Below, one piece after another: positions 1-6,980 of a DNA stretch of 15,965 bases. This DNA comes from Oligoflexus sp. Lineage in GTDB: Bacteria > Bdellovibrionota_B > Oligoflexia > Oligoflexales > Oligoflexaceae. The stretch is from positions 1 through 15,965 of the forward strand of contig JASLCY010000358.1 in the NCBI GenBank assembly GCA_030151925.1. Reading direction: 5' to 3'. The notes under the pieces were generated by a model. It did not search any database and had not been told where the DNA came from. It was given only the letters and a program-made list of their open reading frames with translations. Made by a program: the position numbers and the translations under genes. Numbering within the stretch: the first letter of the stretch is position 1; every line of letters starts with the position of its first letter.

Positions 1-632
1 CCGAGGCGCCCAGGGTCGACGCATAACACTTGCTTGCATAATGCGTCCAGACTTTTTCCACCGCCCTCCCCACCTGATGATGGTTGAGCTGTAGTTTGTT
101 CGCCTGCGGTTTTCTTGCTTCCCGGATGTTTTTGTTCGAACTGCTCTCTAGCCTTCTGAAGATCTTCCCAATCCATGTATGTTACTGTGCACATGGCGGC
201 CCCGACACCGCAAGCAGCGAATGCTCCTACATAGGCTGCTGTCGCAGTTAGGAGAGTGGGAAATTCTGCCAGCGAAACGGCCGTGACGCCGGCCACGCAT
301 GTGATTATTCCAAAACCGCAGCCAGCAGCGTTTATATAGAATCTCATTTCCTGCCTATGAAGAGCATCCAGGTCTTCATTCGTCATATGGATTTCATCGG
401 CGGTCTCGTACGAAGATAATTCAGCGGTCGAAACGAGTTTGACAGGCATCGTTTGATCATGGCTCTTCATGTCTTTGAAGACGCTTATATCATCGGTAAC
501 GACGTAAGCGTCTGCGCCTGTATCTTGGATAATCTCGCATTTATTCGCTGATTCGTAGCAAACTCTGTAGTTTTGAGTCGCAAAGGACAGACCGGGGAAA
601 GCTAATCCAAAAATGAAAAGGATGGTTTTCAT
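1..632 (-). CDS. Secreted Cys-containing protein with a hydrophobic core, 3'-truncated by window edge
   Basis: The frame is open from an ATG at 632 to the window edge, giving 210 residues and no stop. A GGGGG-containing ribosome site sits just before the ATG. Residues 1-18 form a signal peptide ending SFA, so export is expected. The mature part has an N-terminal region with Cys 25 and 32. A glycine- and alanine-rich hydrophobic stretch (about 101-150) follows, with two copies of a CG-x-G-x3-C motif (C105/C112 and C141/C148). Then comes a charged segment, a Gly/Ser linker and another Cys pair (199/204). I do not recognise the family. The ATG overlaps the stop of the upstream 65-residue gene (ATGA), so the two are probably co-translated. 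Base composition is clearly AT-richer than in genes to the right (21 G/C in the 60 bases from 601), a hint of horizontal acquisition. A pore-forming or bacteriocin-like product is possible from the pattern but is speculation. Confidence 0.8.
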   Translation of the reverse strand, partial: MKTILFIFGLAFPGLSFATQNYRVCYESANKCEIIQDTGADAYVVTDDISVFKDMKSHDQTMPVKLVSTAELSSYETADEIHMTNEDLDALHRQEMRFYINAAGCGFGIITCVAGVTAVSLAEFPTLLTATAAYVGAFAACGVGAAMCTVTYMDWEDLQKAREQFEQKHPGSKKTAGEQTTAQPSSGGEGGGKSLDALCKQVLCVDPGRL

Positions 633-826
633 TTTATCCCCCTTTTCTTGCGGTTCTTAAAAGCGATAAAGGCGACAACCCCTGTCGATGCATAAGATGC
701 GATCAAAAAGGGGCTGCATTGATAGAATCTATCTCGACTCACTGATAGAGCCCAAAGTGCAATTAAAAGCGAGATGACCGAAATCGCGGACATCACGTAG
801 ATTAACAGCGTTTGATTTTTACTCAT
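629..826 (-). CDS. Small two-helix membrane protein (65 aa)
   Basis: This encodes a 65-residue protein with two hydrophobic segments (about 7-28 and 39-56), joined by a short loop with Arg, Asp and one Cys, and ending in a basic tail rich in Lys and Arg. It is therefore probably an inner-membrane hairpin with the tail in the cytoplasm. I chose the ATG at 826 because GGAGAG lies seven bases before it. An ATG five codons upstream (841) has no ribosome site. It is the first gene of a two-gene operon, and its TGA overlaps the ATG of the secreted protein downstream. No family is recognised. An accessory or immunity-type role for its partner is conceivable from the coupling alone, without sequence proof. 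Confidence 0.65.
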   Translation of the reverse strand: MSKNQTLLIYVMSAISVISLLIALWALSVSRDRFYQCSPFLIASYASTGVVAFIAFKNRKKRGIK

Positions 827-855
827 AGGCACACTCTCCATCGCAAAACTGACGC

Positions 856-884
856 AATCTAGCCCGAACCAATTATTTGTTCAA
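856..884 (-). promoter_or_regulatory. Sigma70-like promoter for the leftmost minus-strand operon
   Basis: Read on the minus strand, TTGAAC (884-879) is followed by a 17-base spacer and TAGATT (861-856). Both boxes match the sigma70 consensus well and the spacing is optimal. Transcription would start near 849, about 23 bases before the ATG at 826. Confidence 0.6.
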
Positions 885-976
885 GCAAAACTAGGTTCAT
901 TAACTGCCACGCTGAGGAGCCAAGCATTCTCTTCACAAAATCAACGGTTTTAGGGAGTCTTATCCTGCCAAGATTT

Positions 977-999
977 TTCAGCGAGCGTAAGACGCTGAA
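977..999. repeat. Inverted repeat in the divergent intergenic region
   Basis: TTCAGCG (977-983) and CGCTGAA (993-999) are perfect 7-base arms around a 9-base loop. A second palindrome, AGCGT-AAG-ACGCT (984-996), overlaps it, so two mutually exclusive hairpins can form. There is no U-tract on either side, so it does not look like a terminator. A TATGAT hexamer follows at 1008-1013, but I see no matching -35 box. An operator for the phosphatase operon is possible. The rest of 885-1114 shows no gene. Confidence 0.4.
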
Positions 1000-1114
1000 T
1001 AACTAAAGTATGATTGCGGAAATTGGCAAAGGGCAAAACCCTGATTTCACTAATCCCTAAGATTTTCCACCCTTATGGCCGATACCCCCTCCTGAGACAG
1101 AATGGGGAGTACCC

Positions 1115-1843
1115 GTGCGTATTGAAATGTTCGGCGCCACCGATATGGGTCGCGTCCGGAAGAACAACCAAGACAGCCTCTACTACAACGCGGAGCTAGG
1201 CCTGCTCATCGTCGCCGACGGCATCGGCGGCCGCAAGGGTGGTGAGATCGCGTCTTCACTCGCGGTGAACGGCATCAAGGAAGCTTACCTGAACTGCGAC
1301 AGCCTCCGGCACGAAGAGGTCGAACCCTTCCTCATCCAAAGCATCGACCACGTGAACAAGGACATCATCGCCAAGGGCAACGGGACGCCGACCGAAGGCA
1401 TGGCGACGACCCTCAACTGCATCCTCTTCGTGGGCGAGAAAGCCTTCATCTGCCACATGGGCGACTCCCGCACCTATCTCTACTTCAAGAACAACCTGTG
1501 GCAGCTCACGCTCGACCACAATATCGAGAACTACGTGGAGCGCGGCTGGCTGCCCGACGGCTCGCTCGCCGCGAACCCCAAACCCGGCGCCCTGGTCCGC
1601 GCCCTCGGCCTCAGCGCGCAGTGCGAGGTCGACATCTACGAACTCAAGCTGCAGCCGGGCGAGATTCTCATCACCTGCTCCGACGGGCTGTCGGGCATGG
1701 TGAGCGATAAAAAACTCCTGAAGATAGTCCGTGAATACGAAGACCGCCTCTACGAGCTTCCGCAGCGCCTCATCCAGGAAGCGAACGAAGCCGGCGGGCA
1801 GGATAACATCACGGTCGTGATCTCACACGTGGCGAGGGGTTGA
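1115..1843 (+). CDS. PP2C-family serine/threonine protein phosphatase
   Basis: This 242-residue protein is a complete single-domain PP2C (PPM) phosphatase of the bacterial PrpC/Stp type. Such enzymes remove phosphate from Ser/Thr residues using two metal ions. The hallmark motifs are present in order: RKNNQD (15-20), VADGIGG (33-39), GDSR (116-119), CSDG (188-191) and GGQDN (227-231). Metal ligands D35, D190 and D230 are intact, so it should be active. There is no signal peptide or membrane segment, so it is cytoplasmic. The start is GTG, with GGGGAG five bases upstream; an overlapping ATG-started frame at 1014 is a shadow. It opens a four-gene operon, and its stop overlaps the next start. 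No kinase partner is visible in the window. The GYF-like membrane protein downstream is the obvious candidate partner or substrate, by inference. Confidence 0.93.
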   Translation: MRIEMFGATDMGRVRKNNQDSLYYNAELGLLIVADGIGGRKGGEIASSLAVNGIKEAYLNCDSLRHEEVEPFLIQSIDHVNKDIIAKGNGTPTEGMATTLNCILFVGEKAFICHMGDSRTYLYFKNNLWQLTLDHNIENYVERGWLPDGSLAANPKPGALVRALGLSAQCEVDIYELKLQPGEILITCSDGLSGMVSDKKLLKIVREYEDRLYELPQRLIQEANEAGGQDNITVVISHVARG

Positions 1844-3162
1844 TGGAGCAGCGCTTCTATCTCATTCGCGTCGGCATGGAACGCTTCTTGGGGCCCTTCA
1901 CCTTAAAGCAGGTGCAGGAAAGCTACCACAAGATGCAATTCGGCCTGCAGGATGAGATATCTGGAAGTCTAAGGCCTTGGGTGTCCTTCGATAACATCGA
2001 GGGCGTCCGTCGGCATTATCCAGAACTGGTGCAGCTCATCCACACCGAGATGATGTCGGGCTGGGGCATGAGCGCCATGCCCGCCGCGCCTTCCGCCGCC
2101 AGCCAGCGCATGAGCCTGCGGCATGAGGCCAGTCCCGGCCTCGAAAGGGCTCCGAGCAACTTCAACATCCTCTGGGCCTTCCTCTTCCTCTTCGTGCTCG
2201 GCGGCGCCGCCGCCTTCTTCAGCTACCGCGACGGCGAATGGGTGAACCCCGTCGCCTACCTCAAGGATCGCCAGTACTATCAGGCGAAATCCTATCTCGG
2301 CGATAAGTATAACCCGCGTTTCGAAGGGTATATGGATCGCAACCACAACGATATCTCGCACCTCATGAAGAAGAAGGTCAACTTCAGCAAGTGGATCCCC
2401 TACGTGCGGTCGGTCGCCTATGCGAAGGACGGCCGCTGGGACGGCGTCGGAGCGAAGAAGCTGCGGGGGACGGCGGATTCCTATCTGCCGCCGGACTGCT
2501 CCGTTGCCTATTGGGATGAACGCTGGAAGGAATCCAAACCCGACTGGCAAGCCCTCCTCGAAGGCCGCCGCCTCCCGCACGAGGAATGGTCGCGCCTCCT
2601 GATGATGGATACGCACTGGATCCGCAATCATTCGCCGATGCCGGGCTGGATGGATCCGGGCTCCTATAACGAAGCCTGCCTGCGCATGGCCCTGAAGTCG
2701 ATCACGAAGCTCACGGAAGGCGATCTCACGCCGGAAGCGAAGGTCATCATCTCGCGCCTCCGCTGGCAGCTCAGCGGCATCGCGGGCACCTCGCAGTCCG
2801 ACGAATACGAGATGTCCGGCACGCTCTGGGCCATCAGCTGCCTCGAGGACGCGCACGCCCAGGACGATCTCAAGAACTGCTTCAACTCGGTCCGCGTCCG
2901 CGGCCCCTTCCAGGATTACTTCGACGGCATGGTCCTGATCCGGAAGATGGCCTTGCTCGCGGCCGAAGACCCCATGGGCGAAGCCTCCCTCAAGGACCTC
3001 CAAACCTTCCTCGGCCTCTATCCGAGCAAGGCCGCGGAAATATTCATGGATTACGACGCCGAGCTGCATTTCTACCAGGAAGTCCTGGCCCAGAAGGGGA
3101 ACGTGAAGGCAGCGAAGGCGAGCATGGCGAAGAAGTATCCCGGCACTCACTTCGAACCCTGA
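1843..3162 (+). CDS. GYF-like domain, single-pass membrane protein
   Basis: The 439-residue product begins with a cytoplasmic segment (about 4-66) resembling the GYF_2 domain. It has an aromatic strand, a GPF motif (17-19), a Gln/Leu-rich helix and a PWV turn (45-47). GYF domains bind proline-containing peptides. An Ala/Pro/Ser linker follows, then one strong transmembrane helix (about 108-127). The remaining 310 residues should lie in the periplasm and are rich in Trp, Tyr and charged residues; I recognise no domain there. The ATG at 1843 shares one base with the phosphatase stop and has GAGGGG just upstream. A TTG at 1840 is an alternative start adding one residue. This layout, a cytoplasmic reader domain, a helix and a large periplasmic domain, suggests a link between phosphatase signalling and the envelope proteins encoded next. 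Confidence 0.85.
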   Translation: MEQRFYLIRVGMERFLGPFTLKQVQESYHKMQFGLQDEISGSLRPWVSFDNIEGVRRHYPELVQLIHTEMMSGWGMSAMPAAPSAASQRMSLRHEASPGLERAPSNFNILWAFLFLFVLGGAAAFFSYRDGEWVNPVAYLKDRQYYQAKSYLGDKYNPRFEGYMDRNHNDISHLMKKKVNFSKWIPYVRSVAYAKDGRWDGVGAKKLRGTADSYLPPDCSVAYWDERWKESKPDWQALLEGRRLPHEEWSRLLMMDTHWIRNHSPMPGWMDPGSYNEACLRMALKSITKLTEGDLTPEAKVIISRLRWQLSGIAGTSQSDEYEMSGTLWAISCLEDAHAQDDLKNCFNSVRVRGPFQDYFDGMVLIRKMALLAAEDPMGEASLKDLQTFLGLYPSKAAEIFMDYDAELHFYQEVLAQKGNVKAAKASMAKKYPGTHFEP

Positions 3163-3174
3163 GGATACCTTCGA

Positions 3175-4950
3175 ATGCTCCGTCTGCTCGTAGTCATGCT
3201 GCTCCTCCTCAGCACGGTTGCCTTCGCAGCCGACGACTACCAGGCCGCCCTCGATCTCTACCACCAGAAACGCTACAAGGAAGCCTACGCGATCCTGAAG
3301 CCCCTCGCCCAGGACGAGACGGAGAAGGGGCGCGCCTCGCTTTTGATGGGCACGATGTACTATGAGAAGAAAAAGCTCAAGAAGGCCAAGGGCTTCTTCG
3401 ACCAAGGCGAACCCAAGCTGCTGTCCAAGGACACGGCCTACGCTTACGGCGAGGTCTACCTCGGCGCCGAGGAGTACGAGAAGGCGCTCAAGGCCTTCAA
3501 ATTGAATCTCAAGCTCAAGGGCCCCGAACGCGCCCTCACTCGTTATAAGATAGGCGTATGTTACTTCAAGCTCGGGCAGATGGCGCGGGCGGAGAAGGCC
3601 TTGGCCCGGGTCAAACCCAAGCAGCTGCCGAAGCCCCTGCGCCTCGAAAGGCAGAAATATCTCGAGGCCGCGCGCGGCGGCAACGACGAGCTCCTCGCGA
3701 ACTTCGTCAACAAGGAATCGGAGGTGCCGTCGCTCACCGTCGTCCCCAACGACGACGGCGGCCCCATCCTCGACGTCGAGCCGACTCCGAAAGAGGCCCG
3801 CAAGAACCTCGGCGTCCGCATAACGCCGGGTTTCTTCCTCAGGCAGGATACGGTGCAGCAGATCAACAAGAGCTTCGGGAGGGATACTGAGGACAACCTG
3901 GTTCATCGGGTCGGAGCCCGAGCCTACGTTGGCAGTGATCCTAATTCGAAGTTCTTCGCGAGCCTGGACCTTGGTCTGGGCCTTAGTGGTTTTAGCGTAA
4001 AAAACGAGGAGAGCCAGATTTTCGAGATCTCCGCGGCGAGCGGCGAGTTCCTGTCGCTCGAATCCCAGCGGAAATCCGAGGAAAACCTGTATATCCATGC
4101 CCATCCTTTGGTCAGCGCCGAGATCAACTCGTTCCTGCGCGCCGAGCTGGGTCTCGGCGTGACGAGCTTTGCGCCGAAATTCAAGACGGCGGAGGCGTGG
4201 GGACAGAACGAAGTCATCGCGCGGCTGCGGCTCGAGAAGGGTGATCTCGACGGCGGGCTCGAATTCGCGAAGCAGCAGCCGAGCGACGGCGCGACCAAAA
4301 CGAAGGCCGACGACACGCTCATCAAGGCGGACGTGAATCAACGCTTCGGCGATTACAGCCTGCGAGCGAACCTCCAGAACTGGCGGACGAACAATCCTGA
4401 TTTCAAAGCGTTCGATCGCGATCGCATGGCGCTCGTCGACGGGCGCTTCAAATATCACGTCGGCGCGACGAGCGAGACGAAGGCCGGGCTCGCGGCAGGG
4501 ATGAACATCGCGGATTTGAGCCTGCGCTTATCGTATGAAATCACCAACCGCGCGAGCGACGCGCCGCTCGAGAGGCTCAGCGTGGTCGACGATCCCGAGA
4601 CGGTCGCGAGACAGGGCGCGAAGCGTCTTCTCTCGCTCAGCCTCCCGATCTGGGATACAGTGAACGTGGGACTCGCCGGCGGGACGCAGGATCTCGCCGG
4701 CTATCATTATCTCGGCCGCGATGCGAAGACGGGGGCGGTGACCAAGGTCTACACCGCGCATATCTCGCAGAATATCGTGCAATCGAGTCTCGTCATCGTG
4801 CTGGTCGATTGGATCAAGATCCGTTTCAGCTACGGCCTCGGGCAGAATACGTATGCCGACGGCATCTACCAGGACGAGGCTTTCGCGCTGCATAACCCCA
4901 GGAAGAGCGAGACCTCGCTTATGAACATCGAATTGAGCAAGAGTTTTTGA
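3175..4950 (+). CDS. Exported TPR-repeat protein with C-terminal outer-membrane beta-barrel
   Basis: The product has 591 residues. Residues 1-18 are a signal peptide ending AFA. Residues 20-165 carry helical TPR-like repeats with typical Tyr/Ala/Gly spacing (for example around 84-110 and 118-145). A Pro/Asp-rich linker (about 184-208) follows. From about 212 to the end the protein alternates polar and hydrophobic residues in strand-length runs, with aromatic girdle positions, and ends LSKSF with Phe as last residue, the classic signal for BAM-assisted barrel insertion. I count roughly a dozen or more possible strands. It is therefore probably an outer-membrane protein with a periplasmic TPR arm, a plan seen in some secretion and polymer-export outer-membrane components; no specific family is assigned. 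GAGGA overlapping the previous stop serves the ATG at 3175. The next gene starts at once after its stop. Confidence 0.82.
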   Translation: MLRLLVVMLLLLSTVAFAADDYQAALDLYHQKRYKEAYAILKPLAQDETEKGRASLLMGTMYYEKKKLKKAKGFFDQGEPKLLSKDTAYAYGEVYLGAEEYEKALKAFKLNLKLKGPERALTRYKIGVCYFKLGQMARAEKALARVKPKQLPKPLRLERQKYLEAARGGNDELLANFVNKESEVPSLTVVPNDDGGPILDVEPTPKEARKNLGVRITPGFFLRQDTVQQINKSFGRDTEDNLVHRVGARAYVGSDPNSKFFASLDLGLGLSGFSVKNEESQIFEISAASGEFLSLESQRKSEENLYIHAHPLVSAEINSFLRAELGLGVTSFAPKFKTAEAWGQNEVIARLRLEKGDLDGGLEFAKQQPSDGATKTKADDTLIKADVNQRFGDYSLRANLQNWRTNNPDFKAFDRDRMALVDGRFKYHVGATSETKAGLAAGMNIADLSLRLSYEITNRASDAPLERLSVVDDPETVARQGAKRLLSLSLPIWDTVNVGLAGGTQDLAGYHYLGRDAKTGAVTKVYTAHISQNIVQSSLVIVLVDWIKIRFSYGLGQNTYADGIYQDEAFALHNPRKSETSLMNIELSKSF

Positions 4951-6105
4951 ATGCGTTTACTCCTTCTTCTCAGCTTAAGCCTCCTCCTCACGCACTGCGT
5001 GTCGCTCAACGGCCTGCGCGGGCATAGGGACGAGTGGGAAACGCTGTCTACGGCCGAGGGCATGGGCGCGGTCACGTATCCCTACTGCACGGCCGTCGGC
5101 GACCGGATCTATGCGGTCGGCGGCATCAAGGAAACCAATGCGAAGCAGGAGAACGTCGATACCTATGTCTTCGACCTGCAGACGAAGCGTTGGAAGGCCG
5201 TGGCGAAGATCGGTTCCATGAAGGCCCGGGCCAATTACTCGGGTGCGGTCCTCGATGATAAGGCCTATATCTTCGGCGGCGAGTTCCCGGACTTCTCCAA
5301 GGAGGCGGAAGCCTTGGATCTCGCATCGGGAGCCTGGCATCCGGCAACGGGCTTCGAGGCCCTCGACGCGAGAGGCCGCGCGAGCCTGCTGCCTGCCGGA
5401 AAACGACTCTTCGTCTATGGCGGCAAGGGTTTAAAGAAGGATTTGAACGCCGGATTCGTCGATCCCGCCCGAGGCGCCTTCGAGCCCGTGCGTGTTCCTG
5501 AAAAACTCGGCACACGCGTTTCCTTCGTCGCGGCCGTCTCAGGCGAGGAGATTTTCCTCTGGGGCGGATTCCAGGGCGCGAAACGTTCGGACGACGGTTA
5601 TCTCTACAACTTCGAAACGAAGGCCTGGACTTACGTTCCAGCCGATAATCGCGTGACGGCGCGGGCGAATGCGGCCTTCGCCCTCTGGCGCAACCAGCTC
5701 TACGTTTTCGGCGGCAAGGCCGATGAACGGGGCCGCGCCGAAGTCTGGATCTGGGATTTCAAGACCCGCGCCTGGACGCCGGGACCGAGCCTCGACGCTT
5801 TCGGCGTGAGCGACCTGCGCGGCGCGCAGCTGATCGCGGTTCCGAATCAGGGCCTTCTCCTCATGGGCGGGCGGCACGAGATCGATCATCGTTACGAATC
5901 GCATATCTATAGGCTGAAGGCGGAGGCGAAAGCCTGGGAATTGTTCGACCGCGATGCGCCTCCACCGGGATTGCTCGGCAGCTGCGCGGGCGTCGCCAAA
6001 GGCCGCATCATCTATGTGATCGGCGACCTAGGGCTGCAGGACGGCGAGGGACCGGGCCTGTCTGAATACGATCAGATCTGGCTTTATCAATGGCCCGAGA
6101 ATTGA
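4951..6105 (+). CDS. Kelch-repeat beta-propeller lipoprotein
   Basis: This is a 384-residue exported protein. A Leu-rich signal peptide ends in LTHC, with Cys16 as the likely lipidated residue. His at -1 is unusual for a lipobox, so the anchor is probable rather than certain. No Asp follows Cys, which favours the outer membrane. The rest is built of kelch units, each with a Gly-Gly pair after a hydrophobic strand (57-58, 109-110, 157-158, 205-206, 254-255, 306-307) and a Trp about 20-30 residues later in several units. A seventh, degenerate unit (YVIGD, 355-359) closes the series, giving a six- or seven-bladed propeller, normally a protein or glycan binding scaffold. The ATG directly abuts the previous TGA, so translation is likely coupled to the barrel gene. 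Its end overlaps the opposing DUF6151-like gene by 19 bases. Confidence 0.87.
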   Translation: MRLLLLLSLSLLLTHCVSLNGLRGHRDEWETLSTAEGMGAVTYPYCTAVGDRIYAVGGIKETNAKQENVDTYVFDLQTKRWKAVAKIGSMKARANYSGAVLDDKAYIFGGEFPDFSKEAEALDLASGAWHPATGFEALDARGRASLLPAGKRLFVYGGKGLKKDLNAGFVDPARGAFEPVRVPEKLGTRVSFVAAVSGEEIFLWGGFQGAKRSDDGYLYNFETKAWTYVPADNRVTARANAAFALWRNQLYVFGGKADERGRAEVWIWDFKTRAWTPGPSLDAFGVSDLRGAQLIAVPNQGLLLMGGRHEIDHRYESHIYRLKAEAKAWELFDRDAPPPGLLGSCAGVAKGRIIYVIGDLGLQDGEGPGLSEYDQIWLYQWPEN

Positions 6106-6761
6106 TGGGCTTCGGCATATGCGGCCTGGGTCGGATGCGGCCCCGTCAGCGGCCTTAACGAATCCCGCTCGAGCGGCGTGAGCACCGTGGGCGCTGCGAG
6201 AGGCTCGCCGGTCTTCTCGTCGAAGAACGGATTGGGTTTTTGCCCCTGGTGGATCAGGGCCTTGGTGAAGAAACCGAGGATGGTCAGCATCACCGGCACC
6301 GACGTGGTCTGCAGAGTGCCCGGCGGCAGCGTGCCGATCCCGAACTTGCCCTGAACTCCCGCTTCGACCGGACCCGCCACGTCGCTCAGGGTTTTCCCCA
6401 GCGCCTTCGTATCGATAAAAGTGTGGATCACGCCTACGTGCGGTATCTTCGCGGTCCGCGCGGTATTGCCGATCGGCGTCCGGCAGCAGCCCGCATACCA
6501 GCGCATCGTGCCTTTGGGCGAAAGCATCAGGCAACGGACCTCGGCGAGGCCCTGGGTGAACTCCATCTGCGACGGCATCACGTGGACGATCTCGGTCCCG
6601 CCGTGATCGTTCAGGACCCTCTGCGCCTGATGAAGGTAATGCGCGTAGGCCTGGCAATCGTCGCAGTAGCAGGTGTGATGGATCTTATCGGTATCGGAAA
6701 GCTGCCTGATGAAGCCTTGGATCTTTCCGCATTGGCATTTGAGAGGAACATCGGTGTGCAT
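6087..6761 (-). CDS. DUF6151 / GFA-like zinc-binding protein
   Basis: The 224-residue soluble protein has the cysteine layout of the GFA (glutathione-dependent formaldehyde-activating, CENP-V) fold. It shows CxCG at 9-12, CYCDDC at 31-36 and CC at 92-93 followed by RTPIGNT. These ligands should bind zinc. The overall sequence resembles the uncharacterised family I know as DUF6151; a database search is needed to confirm it. No substrate can be named. There is no signal peptide, so it is cytoplasmic. AAGGAG lies eight bases before the ATG at 6761. It is transcribed alone, divergently from pepD. Its last six codons run into the 3' end of the kelch gene on the opposite strand. Confidence 0.8.
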   Translation of the reverse strand: MHTDVPLKCQCGKIQGFIRQLSDTDKIHHTCYCDDCQAYAHYLHQAQRVLNDHGGTEIVHVMPSQMEFTQGLAEVRCLMLSPKGTMRWYAGCCRTPIGNTARTAKIPHVGVIHTFIDTKALGKTLSDVAGPVEAGVQGKFGIGTLPPGTLQTTSVPVMLTILGFFTKALIHQGQKPNPFFDEKTGEPLAAPTVLTPLERDSLRPLTGPHPTQAAYAEAHQFSGH

Positions 6762-6850
6762 GGTTCGGACTCCTTCGCACTTGATAACGCCTCATCCTGA
6801 GCCTAATCAGCCTATGGCGGGGGAACAAGGAAAAGATCGACCGTTCGCCT

Positions 6851-6880
6851 TTAGAAGCAATGATTATAGCTGCTTATAGT
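6851..6880 (+). promoter_or_regulatory. Candidate sigma70-like promoter for pepD
   Basis: TTAGAA (6851-6856), an 18-base spacer and TATAGT (6875-6880) form a plausible promoter about 95 bases before the pepD start. TTATAG occurs twice here, ten bases apart. The match is moderate, and other weak pairs exist in this AT-richer gap (6762-6980). Confidence 0.3.
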
Positions 6881-6980
6881 ATTTGCCTTACCTGCGGATA
6901 AAAGCCCTTTCTTGCTGCTATGAGTGAATCATTGTACGCTCCCAGATTAGATCACGCTGTGCCAGTCGAAGGAGTTTGAT

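Noticed and set aside
977..999. Inverted repeat considered as a rho-independent terminator
   Set aside because: There is no U-tract on either strand after the stem.
1969..4458. Open frame of 829 codons on the minus strand, opposite the GYF-like and TPR/barrel genes
   Set aside because: It is a by-product of strong third-position GC bias in the plus-strand genes. The translation is compositionally odd (Glu/Leu/Val/Arg-rich without domains), has no ribosome site, and spans two well-supported genes.
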